Below, piece by piece: positions 1 to 9,009 of a DNA stretch of 64,000 nt. Numbering within the stretch: the stretch's first letter is position 1; every line of letters begins with the position of its first letter. Location of the stretch: positions 346,339-410,338 of the forward strand of contig NZ_JADNRC010000002.1 in the NCBI RefSeq assembly GCF_015594725.1, read 5' to 3'. The notes beneath the pieces were generated by a model. It worked only from the letters and a program-made list of their open reading frames with translations. It had not been told where the DNA came from and ran no database searches. The DNA comes from Flavobacterium sp. ALJ2 (GTDB lineage Bacteria > Bacteroidota > Bacteroidia > Flavobacteriales > Flavobacteriaceae). The position numbers and the translations under genes were made by a program.

Positions 1-583
1 CAAACAAAATATAAACACGAAAAAAGACAAAATAATTTTCAGATTTCAACAACAAAACTATATCACTTTATATACTCCATTCTTAAAAGCACCTAGAATA
101 CAAGACTAATCTACCAAAAAGAAATCCATTTGAATACTTACTTCAAACCCAACCTACCCTCACTCACTTTTGTCACCTAAACCTAAAATACAATGATCCG
201 TATCTAAAACTCAATATTTTCCACTATGAAAAATTTCCAGTACTAATCATTCCGTTTTAGACATTTCTACAATAATTTTTCAAACAAACCTAATTCCTTC
301 TATTATTATACCTTCAAATAAATCATTAGAACAAACCTAAATAGCAATTACCATCCCCTTACCAAACGACTAAACCAACAAAGTTTTACACAGCAATAAA
401 ATACACTTCAATCACAACAAAACTCCATAAATTCAATAACAACTAGATATTACCGAAGCTACATTTACTAAAAAAGAATCCAAATAATTTTATTTTAGAT
501 TAAACAAAACTTTCAACCATCTACATTATTTTTACCTTAAAGATTAGATATTTGCATTATATTTAACAAAACACTTTTAAAAC
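1..583. other. Gene-free AT-rich leader region
   Basis: No convincing coding sequence is seen on either strand. The minus strand has short open stretches between about 90 and 330, but they are interrupted every 10 to 25 codons and show no recognisable motif. The last part must contain the promoter of the Omp85-like gene that follows, but no clear TAnnTTTG box was found. Confidence 0.5.
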
Positions 584-2296
584 TTGAAGACACTCTTATA
601 TCTTTTCTTAACAATCACCTTAAGCCTGCAATGCCAAGCCCAACATTTTAAATTAAAGATAAGTGGAGAAAATAATCTAGAAGACAAAATTTTAGATTCA
701 ATACCCTATTTAAAAAAACACAAAACAACAAAATCTATCAATGATGAAATACAATTATTCTCAGATAAACTATCCACAAAAGGCTACATTGATAACAGAA
801 TAATTTCAAGCAACCGCACCAACGATAGCCTATTCATAATAAAGTTTAGTTTAAAAGAAAAAACAAACTCCATACATATATATATAAGTAATGAGAACCC
901 AATTCTCAAAACCATATTCTCAAACCTAAAAAATGACACCTTAATAACTCCGTATGAAGAAATAGAGTCACTCTTAAATAAAAAACTAAATCAACTTGAA
1001 AATTTAGGATATGCTTTTACAAAACTAAAACTCACAAACATTCACCGAAAAAAAAATACCCTTTATGCAGATCTAGACTTTAAAAGCGAAAAAAAAAGAG
1101 AAATAAATTCAATTATACTAAACTACACACAAAACAATCAATCGAGCATATTCCCAAAAGGCCATTTAAAACAAATTGAAAAGAAATACACTGGGAAAAC
1201 ATTCAACCAAGAAACAGCAACAGAAATCTACAATGATTTTGAAAAGTTCTCTTTTATAAAACAAAGTAAATTTCCAGAAATTCTATTCACAAAGGATTCA
1301 ACAAAAATCTACATCTATCTTGAAAAAAGAAAAGCCAATACTTTTGATGGCTACATAGGATTCTCTAATGACGAAAACAAAAAGATAACCTTAAACGGAT
1401 ACTTAGATATTAATCTAGAAAACACACTCCATAGCGGAGAAGAATTCTCTTTGTACTGGAAAAGCGATGGAAACAAACAAACCACATTCCGAACAAAACT
1501 AGAAATCCCATACCTATTCAAAACTCCCACAAGCCTACGAGCTGAATTAGAAATCTTCAAACAAGATAGCCTTTTTCAAAACACAAAGACCGCAATAGCT
1601 TTAGGCTATTACATAGAACACAATTCTCATTTATACCTAGGGTACCAATCTACCGAATCAAGCGACATACAAAACTTAAACAGCAAATCAATTCAAGATT
1701 ACAAGAACCACTTTACAACCAGTACTTTTGAATACAAAAAAATAACACCCGAAATCTTCACATCACCAAACAAAACAAATATCATCCTCACCGCTGGTCT
1801 TGGAAAAAGAACCAACACAAATAACATAACCGACGAATCTAACGAAAACAAGCAATACTATACCAACATCGACTTGTCTAATGTTTTTTACCTGAATGCC
1901 AAAAACAGCATATACATAAGAAGTAAAAACCACTACCTATTTAGCAACTCATACCTAACAAACGAATTATACCGATTTGGAGGCGCTAACTCTATACGAG
2001 GGTTTGCAGAAAACAGCCTTCAAGGAAATAGAGTGAATTTACTTACAACAGAGTACAGGTATCTCGCTTCTTCCAACCTATACCTACACACCATCCTGGA
2101 TTATGGAATATATCAAGACAAAACTTCACTAGAAAGCAATAAAAAAACAAACAGCTTGATAAGTGTCGGCCTAGGATTAGGTATGCTAACAAGAAATGGA
2201 CTGCTGAAAATAATACTCGCAAATGGAAGCAGAACTGAGGATGAAATAAAATTCTACAACAGCATTCTTAACATATCATATAATGTTAAATTCTAG
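584..2296 (+). CDS. Omp85/BamA-TamA-like outer membrane protein with POTRA domains
   Basis: A 570-residue protein with a signal peptide (about residues 1-19, ending CQAQ). POTRA-like repeats span roughly 20-250, and the C-terminal half is a predicted 16-strand beta barrel of the Omp85 (surface antigen D15) type. The segment FGGANSIRGFAENS, near residues 465-478, carries the conserved RGF of Omp85 loop 6, and the last residue is Phe, as in barrel proteins recognised by the BAM machinery. The family inserts or exports proteins or lipids across the outer membrane; the substrate here is unknown. The start is TTG, chosen because it opens directly on the signal peptide and no in-frame ATG precedes it. 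It is shorter than BamA, so it is not the essential BamA itself. Fairly sure of the family, unsure of the role. Confidence 0.78.
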   Translation: MKTLLYLFLTITLSLQCQAQHFKLKISGENNLEDKILDSIPYLKKHKTTKSINDEIQLFSDKLSTKGYIDNRIISSNRTNDSLFIIKFSLKEKTNSIHIYISNENPILKTIFSNLKNDTLITPYEEIESLLNKKLNQLENLGYAFTKLKLTNIHRKKNTLYADLDFKSEKKREINSIILNYTQNNQSSIFPKGHLKQIEKKYTGKTFNQETATEIYNDFEKFSFIKQSKFPEILFTKDSTKIYIYLEKRKANTFDGYIGFSNDENKKITLNGYLDINLENTLHSGEEFSLYWKSDGNKQTTFRTKLEIPYLFKTPTSLRAELEIFKQDSLFQNTKTAIALGYYIEHNSHLYLGYQSTESSDIQNLNSKSIQDYKNHFTTSTFEYKKITPEIFTSPNKTNIILTAGLGKRTNTNNITDESNENKQYYTNIDLSNVFYLNAKNSIYIRSKNHYLFSNSYLTNELYRFGGANSIRGFAENSLQGNRVNLLTTEYRYLASSNLYLHTILDYGIYQDKTSLESNKKTNSLISVGLGLGMLTRNGLLKIILANGSRTEDEIKFYNSILNISYNVKF

Positions 2297-2502
2297 AACT
2301 ATATGTACAAAATTACAAAAAACACACCTAATAAAAATAAAAAAACTACGCATTACAAAAGAATAACAACAATAAAACAACATTTTAATTGAAATATATT
2401 TAAACGTTAAATTTTTAACTAAGTAAAAAAATCGTTAACATAATATTAGGATAAATAATAAATTATTAAGAATATTGTATTACTAATTCAAAATAATTAA
2501 AA
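2297..2502 (+). promoter_or_regulatory. Leader region of the susCD-like operon
   Basis: An AT-rich gap before the SusC-like gene. It contains a small palindrome (GTTAAATTTTTAAC near 2405-2418) that could be a regulator site. No clear TAnnTTTG promoter box is visible, so the start of transcription cannot be placed. Inference only. Confidence 0.3.
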
Positions 2503-5500
2503 ATGAAACTAAAATTCAATGGATTCTTAGTGCTATTCTTAGTACTAGTCGCGCAACTTACTTTTGCGCAAGAAAGAGTTGTTTCGGGAATTGTTTCTGA
2601 CAATGAAGGAATGCCCTTACCAGGCGTGAGTGTATTGGTCAAAGGCACGAAAAGCGGAACACAAACTGATTTTGATGGTAAATACTCCATCAAAGCGTCA
2701 CCAAACCAAGTCTTGATATTTAGCTATATCGGTATGAAAACCCAAGAAATAACAGCGAGTTCAGCCATGATAAATGCAAAATTATCAGGTGATGCATTAG
2801 AACTTGAAGGTGTTGTAGTAACAACAGCCTTAGGGATTAAAAGAGAGAAAAAATCTCTTGGTTACGCTACTCAAGAGGTCAAAGGAGACGACTTAACAAA
2901 AGTTAACTCTGGAAACGTTGCAAATTCAATCGCTGGTAAAGTAGCTGGTATTGAAATTAAAAGAAGTGGAAACATCGGAGGATCAACAAATGTTATTATT
3001 CGTGGTTCTAAATCAATCACTGAAAACAACCAAGCCTTATGGGTAGTTGATGGGATTCCATTAAACAATGACAATTCAAATTCAGCTGACCAAAAATCAG
3101 GCCGTTCTGGTTATGATTATGGGAATGCTGCATCAGACATCAACCCTGATGATATCGAAACAATCAACGTACTAAAAGGAGCTGCAGCATCTGCCTTATA
3201 CGGTTCAAGAGCTGGTAATGGCGTAATCATTGTTACAACTAAAAAAGGAAGAAAAGGGAAAGGTCTAGGAATTTCTTTTAGCTCAGGAATTACAACTGGT
3301 ACTGCTGACAAAAAAACACTTCCTGAATACCAAAAACAATATGGTGGAGGAGACAGTTCAATATTTAGTTCAAATGTAGACTTAGGACAAGGATCATTTC
3401 CAACTGTAGTAGCAGAAGATGCATCTTGGGGACCTGCGTTCAATTCAAACCAAAGAGTATACAATTGGAATTCATATTACCCTGAGTTATCAACTTTCGG
3501 ACAAACATCTCCATGGGTAGCGGCAAAAAATGATCCAAACTCATTTTATAATCACTCTACAACTTACACAAATAACATTGCGATAAGTAACGGGAATGAA
3601 AACGGAACTTTTAGATTTGGCTATACTAAATTTGATCAAACAGGAATCCTACCTAATAGCAACCTAAAGAAAGACAACTTTAATTTTTCTGGTAGCTACA
3701 AACTAAGTAGCAAAACAGAAATTGCTGCTACAGCAAATTATATAACCTCTCAAGGAACCGGATTAAACGACACTGGATATTCAGACAATATACTCGGTGG
3801 TTTCAGACAATGGTGGCATACTGATGTAGATATTAAAGAGCTACAACGTGCATACCAATCTACAGGTAAAAATATCACCTGGAATCCAAGATCTCCTACA
3901 GATACAAATCCTTTATATTGGGATAACCCATATTTCGCACGTTACGAAAACTATAATAATTTTGATAGAGATCGTTTCTTTGGTAACTTTACCATCAACA
4001 CCGAAATCACAAATTGGTTATCTGTAACAGGAAGAGGTGCTATGGACACCTACGCTGAAACTCAAGAAGAAAGAATTGCTGTCGGATCATCATCTAATAG
4101 TGCAACTTCTAGCTACAGTAGATTCGACAAAAGATTTAGAGAAATTAATCTTGATTTAATACTTAACTTCAAAGCTAAAATTACCGAAGACATTAACTTC
4201 AGAGGTCTACTAGGAGCTTCAAGTAGAAGATCTAAAGCCTCTTCTATCCGTGCATCTACAAACGGAGGCTTGTTGATCCCAAAAAATTATTCTCTTTCAA
4301 ACTCAGTTAGTGCTATCGAAACGCCTACTGAAATTTTAGACGAAATAGGTGTAAATAGCGCCTACGCAAGTGCTACTTTTGATTACAAAGAAACATTATT
4401 TATAGAGGGAACTTTTAGGATTGACGAATCATCTACTTTACCTACAGATGCAGCGAAATACAACTACCCTTCAGTTACGGGTACATATATCTTTAGCAAT
4501 CACTTAAATGTACCTTGGTTAGATTTTGGAAAAATAAGACTTAACTATGCTGAAACTGGAAACGATGCTAATGTACATAGAATTGCTCCTGTTTACACTA
4601 AGGACACCAACTTTGGTGACAATCCTTTATTTTCGAATGAAAATATCCGTAAAAATCCAAACTTAAAATCAGAAAAAATTTTCGGGCAAGAAGCAGGTAT
4701 CGAATTACAATTCTTTAAAAGAAGAATTGGTCTTGAAGCTTCCGTATACAAGAGCACTACCAAGGACTTGATCATGAACATCACTACAGGTGCAGAAACA
4801 GGTTATACTGGAACAACAGTTAATGCAGGAGAGCTTACTAATAAAGGTGTCGAATTAATACTTACTCTAGTTCCATTTAAAACACAAAATTTCTCTTGGA
4901 CATCAAAAATCAACTGGAATCAAAACAAAAGTGAAGTAGTATCTTTAGCTAATGGCCTCCCACAAGTTGTTATTGGCACATTTAACCAAGGAACAAGCTT
5001 AAACGCAGTTCCAGGGCAACCACTAGGTGTAATTAGAGGATCTGGATATAAATACCTAGACGGAGAAAGAGTCGTATTACCAAATGGAAACTACGACAGA
5101 GTTAGTAATGCTATAATTGGAAACGTAGCTCCTGACTGGACAGGCGGTATCAATAATATTTTTAATTACAAAAACATAACTTTAAGCTTTTTAATTGACT
5201 TTAAAAAAGGTGGAGATGTATTCTCATTAGATCAAGCTTACGGACAAGCTAGTGGACTTTATCAAAATACAGTAGGAACAAATGAGTTAGGTAACCCTAT
5301 CCGTAACCAACTTACCGATCCAAGACCAGGTGGCCAAATCTTACCGGGAGTACAAGCTGACGGTAGTCCTAATACAGTTAGAGCTGCAGTTACTACTGCA
5401 TCCGGTGAATCTAATCTAGGCTACAAATCTTTCCCAAGCCAAGCTTTTGTTTATGACGCTTCTTATGTAAAACTAAGAGAGGTTTCTATATCTTATCAAT

Positions 5501-5700
5501 TACCAACAAGACTATTAGAAGGAACATTTATGAACAATGTAACTTTTGCAGCAAATGGTAGCAATTTATGGATTATCCACAAAAACTTACCATACGCAGA
5601 TCCTGAAGCTGGTTTTAGCTCTGGAAACTTTCAAGGATTCCAAACTGGTGTTATGCCTTCAGTAAGAGAAATTAGCTTTAATGTAAAAGTTCAATTCTAA
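2503..5700 (+). CDS. SusC/RagA family TonB-linked outer membrane receptor
   Basis: A 1065-residue outer membrane transporter. In order: a signal peptide (1-22, ending TFAQ); a carboxypeptidase-D regulatory-like domain (about 27-105, with LPGVSVLVKGTKSG and DFDGKYSI); the SusC signature TALGIKREKK at 108-117, overlapping the TonB-box region; a plug domain containing ALWVVDGIPL, IETINVLKGAAASALYGSRA and NGVIIVTTKKG; then a 22-strand barrel ending in Phe. Known family role: with SusD it forms a hinged lid-and-barrel complex that imports oligosaccharides or peptides using TonB energy. It lacks the STN domain seen in receptors that signal to anti-sigma factors. The SusD partner follows after 12 bases. 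No carbohydrate-active enzyme or regulator is next to the pair, so the substrate cannot be inferred. Confidence 0.95.
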   Translation: MKLKFNGFLVLFLVLVAQLTFAQERVVSGIVSDNEGMPLPGVSVLVKGTKSGTQTDFDGKYSIKASPNQVLIFSYIGMKTQEITASSAMINAKLSGDALELEGVVVTTALGIKREKKSLGYATQEVKGDDLTKVNSGNVANSIAGKVAGIEIKRSGNIGGSTNVIIRGSKSITENNQALWVVDGIPLNNDNSNSADQKSGRSGYDYGNAASDINPDDIETINVLKGAAASALYGSRAGNGVIIVTTKKGRKGKGLGISFSSGITTGTADKKTLPEYQKQYGGGDSSIFSSNVDLGQGSFPTVVAEDASWGPAFNSNQRVYNWNSYYPELSTFGQTSPWVAAKNDPNSFYNHSTTYTNNIAISNGNENGTFRFGYTKFDQTGILPNSNLKKDNFNFSGSYKLSSKTEIAATANYITSQGTGLNDTGYSDNILGGFRQWWHTDVDIKELQRAYQSTGKNITWNPRSPTDTNPLYWDNPYFARYENYNNFDRDRFFGNFTINTEITNWLSVTGRGAMDTYAETQEERIAVGSSSNSATSSYSRFDKRFREINLDLILNFKAKITEDINFRGLLGASSRRSKASSIRASTNGGLLIPKNYSLSNSVSAIETPTEILDEIGVNSAYASATFDYKETLFIEGTFRIDESSTLPTDAAKYNYPSVTGTYIFSNHLNVPWLDFGKIRLNYAETGNDANVHRIAPVYTKDTNFGDNPLFSNENIRKNPNLKSEKIFGQEAGIELQFFKRRIGLEASVYKSTTKDLIMNITTGAETGYTGTTVNAGELTNKGVELILTLVPFKTQNFSWTSKINWNQNKSEVVSLANGLPQVVIGTFNQGTSLNAVPGQPLGVIRGSGYKYLDGERVVLPNGNYDRVSNAIIGNVAPDWTGGINNIFNYKNITLSFLIDFKKGGDVFSLDQAYGQASGLYQNTVGTNELGNPIRNQLTDPRPGGQILPGVQADGSPNTVRAAVTTASGESNLGYKSFPSQAFVYDASYVKLREVSISYQLPTRLLEGTFMNNVTFAANGSNLWIIHKNLPYADPEAGFSSGNFQGFQTGVMPSVREISFNVKVQF

Positions 5701-5712
5701 AAATTAAAAAAA

Positions 5713-7170
5713 ATGAAAAAATTAAAACACCCGATACTTTTTGCATTCTTAGCCTTATCTTTAAATTCTTGTGACAATGTCGCGGATTTAAACGAAGATA
5801 CTAAAGCATACGTCAAACCTATACCTGAAGCTCTTATGTCTTCAGCACAGGAGCAATATGCCAACTTTTTAAATAATGCATCTGCAAATAGAAACAACTT
5901 TAGACTGTATGTGCAGCAGTGGACTGCAATTGCATATCCAGATGAATCTAGATATGAGATGGCAGCCCGTTCTTTAGGAAATGCAAACTGGGTTCTGTTA
6001 TACAGAGATGTACTAAAGGACTTAACCGATTCGAAGAATAAGATTGCAGAAACATCAGCTATAACTGCTGAAGAAATTGCTATAAGACAAAACAAGGTCG
6101 CAATTATTGAAATTCAGATTGTGCAAGTATACCAAACTTTGGTAGACCTGTATGGGAATGTACCTTATTTTGAAGCCTTAGACATCAATAACTTTAGACC
6201 AAAATATGATGATGGTCTTACAATCTACAAAGATCTTGGAACTCGTTTAACTAAAGCAATAAGCCAATTAGACACTACTAATGATAGTTTTGGTACTGCT
6301 GATCTAATCTTTAATGGAGATGTAGAAAGTTGGAAAAAATACGGAAATTCTATCCAAATTAAATTGGGTATGCAATTATCTGACGTAGATCCAGCTACTG
6401 CTAAAACATTAGTTGAAACAGCTTATAGCTCTGGAGCGATGACTAGTAATGCAGATAATGCAATTTTCAGATATACATCGGCTAAACCTCACTTCAATCC
6501 AAATTTTGAGGATTACAAAAGCAGAATCGATTTTGCTATATCAACTTTATTTGTAGATGCTTTAACAACTCTTAACGATCCAAGAAGAGACTTCTATTTT
6601 GACCCTGCAACTAAACAAGGAGGAGTATACGTTGGTGCCTCTTATGGTTTTAAAGCAGACGTTGCAACAGTATCTTTATTCAATCCTATTTTAAAAAAAA
6701 TTGATTATATCGGAGATCTATTTGACTATGCTGAAACATCTTTCTTATTAGCAGACGCTGCAAACAGAGGATGGGCAGTTGGTGGCACAGCAAGTGACCA
6801 TTACACAAATGGTATTACTGCAAGTATGGAATTTTGGGGTGTAGCAAGTTCAGACATTAGCACTTATCTTGCACAACCTAACGTTACTTTTGCAACTGCA
6901 ATAGGAAGCAATCCTAAAGAAAGAATTGCATATCAAATGTGGATTGCATACTACAACAGAGGTTTTGAAAGTTGGACTGCATACAGAAGGCTTGACTTCC
7001 CTAAACTTGTGGCTCCATCTACTGCTGTTCCAGACGCACAAGGAAAAGTTCCAGTAAGATTGATATATTCTCACTTAGCTCCATCAACAAATGGTGATAA
7101 TTACGCAGCAGCTTCTGCAGCAATTGGCGGTGATAAAATGACAACAAAATTATTCTGGGATAAATTCTAA
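5713..7170 (+). CDS. SusD/RagB-like nutrient-binding outer membrane lipoprotein
   Basis: A 485-residue lipoprotein with a signal peptide and lipobox ending at Cys20 (LNSC). It belongs to the shorter SusD-like group (SusD-like_2 type), judged by the N-terminal region after the lipobox and motifs such as VDLYGNVPYFEA and the late ERIAYQMWIAYYNRGFESW segment. The fold is TPR-rich alpha-helical and caps the SusC barrel outside the cell, giving ligand specificity. It is co-transcribed with the SusC gene 12 bases upstream and followed by a strong terminator, so the operon is just these two genes. The ligand is unknown. Confidence 0.92.
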   Translation: MKKLKHPILFAFLALSLNSCDNVADLNEDTKAYVKPIPEALMSSAQEQYANFLNNASANRNNFRLYVQQWTAIAYPDESRYEMAARSLGNANWVLLYRDVLKDLTDSKNKIAETSAITAEEIAIRQNKVAIIEIQIVQVYQTLVDLYGNVPYFEALDINNFRPKYDDGLTIYKDLGTRLTKAISQLDTTNDSFGTADLIFNGDVESWKKYGNSIQIKLGMQLSDVDPATAKTLVETAYSSGAMTSNADNAIFRYTSAKPHFNPNFEDYKSRIDFAISTLFVDALTTLNDPRRDFYFDPATKQGGVYVGASYGFKADVATVSLFNPILKKIDYIGDLFDYAETSFLLADAANRGWAVGGTASDHYTNGITASMEFWGVASSDISTYLAQPNVTFATAIGSNPKERIAYQMWIAYYNRGFESWTAYRRLDFPKLVAPSTAVPDAQGKVPVRLIYSHLAPSTNGDNYAAASAAIGGDKMTTKLFWDKF

Positions 7171-7194
7171 TTTTTGTCTTATTTAATTATAACT

Positions 7195-7228
7195 AAAACC
7201 ACTCTGTTCATTCAGAGTGGTTTTTTTT
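7195..7228 (+). terminator. Rho-independent terminator of the susCD-like operon
   Basis: Perfect 8-bp stem CCACTCTG/CAGAGTGG with a 6-base loop followed by eight T residues, 28 bases after the SusD stop codon. Confidence 0.9.
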
Positions 7229-7244
7229 ATATAAACATTATATA

Positions 7245-7252
7245 TATATTTG
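7245..7252 (+). promoter_or_regulatory. Candidate -7 box TATATTTG of rlmB
   Basis: TATATTTG matches the Bacteroidota -7 consensus TAnnTTTG and ends only four bases before the rlmB ATG. If used, the transcript would be leaderless or nearly so. No good -33 TTG is seen at the right distance, so this is tentative. Confidence 0.45.
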
Positions 7253-7256
7253 TAAC

Positions 7257-7991
7257 ATGGAAAAAGAACATCAAATATTCGGAATAAGAGCAATCATAGA
7301 GGCAATTCAATCAGGTAAAGAAGTAGATAAAGTCTTTATACAAAAGGAGATTTCTGGTGAATTAATGAAAGATTTGATGAAAGTGATGAAAAGAGCAAAC
7401 ATCAACTTTTCTTATGTTCCTGTCGAAAAACTTAACAGACTCACTCCTAATAATCATCAAGGTGCAGTTGCAACAATATCTCCTATTGGATTTATTGAGC
7501 TAGAACATCTTGTAGACTCAACTGTTGCGTCTGGAACAACTCCCTTATTTTTAATATTGGATCAAATATCTGACGCTAGAAACTTTGGTGCAATTATTAG
7601 AACTGCTGAATGTACAGGTGTAAATGGAATTATTGTTCAGAAATCTGGCTCTGCTCCTGTAAATGGAGATACTGTTAAAACATCTGCTGGTGCAGTATTT
7701 AATGTGCCTATCTGTAAAGTAGAACACATAAAAGATGCTATCTTTTACTTACAAGGTTCAGGAATAAAAACTGTTGCAGCCACAGAAAAAACAGATCAAA
7801 ATATTTATGACATTTCTCTAAACGAACCAGTAGCAATCATTATGGGTTCAGAAGATAGAGGCATTAATCCCTCAGTCTTAAAAATTGTAGATGAAAAAGC
7901 AAAGCTTCCAATGTTAGGTACAATTGGATCATTAAATGTATCTGTAGCTTGTGGTGCTTTTTTATACGAAGCAGTTCGCCAACGAAATTAG
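7257..7991 (+). CDS. rlmB: 23S rRNA 2'-O-ribose methyltransferase (RlmB/TrmH SPOUT family)
   Basis: A 244-residue SPOUT-class RNA methyltransferase. An N-terminal L30e-like substrate-binding domain (about 1-80, opening with IFGIRAIIEAI) precedes the knotted catalytic domain. Motif 1 is LDQISDARNFGAIIRTAE (101-118, with Asn109 and Arg115), motif 2 is IIMGSEDRGI (about 194-203), and motif 3 is LNVSVACGAFLYE near the end. The family methylates the ribose of a conserved guanosine in 23S rRNA (G2251 in E. coli) using S-adenosylmethionine. It is a stand-alone gene between two terminators. A generic TrmH-family enzyme is the alternative, but length and N-domain fit RlmB. Confidence 0.9.
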   Translation: MEKEHQIFGIRAIIEAIQSGKEVDKVFIQKEISGELMKDLMKVMKRANINFSYVPVEKLNRLTPNNHQGAVATISPIGFIELEHLVDSTVASGTTPLFLILDQISDARNFGAIIRTAECTGVNGIIVQKSGSAPVNGDTVKTSAGAVFNVPICKVEHIKDAIFYLQGSGIKTVAATEKTDQNIYDISLNEPVAIIMGSEDRGINPSVLKIVDEKAKLPMLGTIGSLNVSVACGAFLYEAVRQRN

Positions 7992-8010
7992 AATAACAAT
8001 ACTTAATACA

Positions 8011-8050
8011 TAAAAAATGAATTAAAGCTCTGGTTTTAATTCATTTTTTT
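8011..8050. terminator. Bidirectional terminator between rlmB and the rhomboid gene
   Basis: Long AT stem (AAAAATGAATTAAA with TTTAATTCATTTTT) and T-run serving the plus-strand rlmB. It overlaps the last codons of the convergent rhomboid gene. Confidence 0.7.
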
Positions 8051-8805
8051 TTTACAGAACTTGCATCTGCCACAAAATCATAGACAACATTTGTATTAGA
8101 AGTAAAAAAAGACTCTCTTTCGAGAATAATTTCTTCTGGTTCTGGTAAATTAACAAAATTACCGTTTTCATCAAAACGTTTCATAAAAGCATCTTCTTCA
8201 GGATTAAAATCAGGATGTTGCCAATCATATAAAATAGGCTTCTGATATTCTGGTGTCTTATATTTGAGTGACATCAAAAAACCCGTTATTAATCCTGCCA
8301 AATGACCTTCCCATGAAATTGAAGTATTTACTTCTGGGAAGACATACCAAATCATTCCACCATAAAGCAAAACAACAGATAAAGATAAAGCTACCAATCG
8401 GTAATATTGAGTCTGAATTCCTTTAAAAAAAATAAAACTAACCAGAACATATATCAATCCACTCGCTCCTATATGATAATTAGGTCTTGCAATAATCCAA
8501 GTAATTAATCCTGAAAACAATATCCCGTAAATAATTACAGGAACTGTTTGTCTTGGATAAAAGAACTGAAGAGCAGCGAGCAAAACCAATAATGGTATTG
8601 AATTATTATACAAATGACTTATATCGGCGTGAATAAAAGGACTAAACATTACACCCTGTAAACCCGAAAATGTCCTTGGATAAATACCATTTTCATAAAA
8701 ATCGAAATCATAACGAATTTGTAACCAATATACAATCCATAATACCAATACAGAAAAAAACGGCAATACAATAACCGAATTGGTGAATTTAAAATGATTT
8801 TCCAC
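8041..8805 (-). CDS. Rhomboid family intramembrane serine protease
   Basis: A 254-residue membrane protein with about six transmembrane helices. The catalytic dyad is visible: Ser115 in HIGASG (the GxSG motif on helix 4) and His168 in SWEGHLAG on a later helix. The His-containing loop segment FIHADISHLYNNS (about 58-69) matches the conserved L1/helix 2 HxxxHLxxN signature. The soluble C-terminal tail (about 185-254) is charged and unrelated to the protease core. The family cleaves transmembrane segments inside the membrane; the substrate is not evident. It is a single gene, convergent with rlmB and sharing its terminator. Confidence 0.92.
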   Translation of the reverse strand: MENHFKFTNSVIVLPFFSVLVLWIVYWLQIRYDFDFYENGIYPRTFSGLQGVMFSPFIHADISHLYNNSIPLLVLLAALQFFYPRQTVPVIIYGILFSGLITWIIARPNYHIGASGLIYVLVSFIFFKGIQTQYYRLVALSLSVVLLYGGMIWYVFPEVNTSISWEGHLAGLITGFLMSLKYKTPEYQKPILYDWQHPDFNPEEDAFMKRFDENGNFVNLPEPEEIILERESFFTSNTNVVYDFVADASSVKKK

Positions 8806-9009
8806 TATTGTTTATAATTATAATTGTTAACTAAATTAATGTCAAAAATTTATCCAAAATAAATATAATGCTATTTTGTCAGATACTAACACAACAAAGA
8901 AGCACTATTTTTAGCCTATCCTAAAAGAGGTCAAACTGATGAAACAAATTGCCCTTAAAAAAAGCTAAATGAGGTAACAAATCAAAATTGAAAATAGTAA
9001 TTTTACAAA

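Noticed and set aside
1..583. Possible decayed gene on the minus strand at about 90-330
   Set aside because: Stops occur every 10-25 codons and no fragment resembles a protein block; cannot be told from noise.
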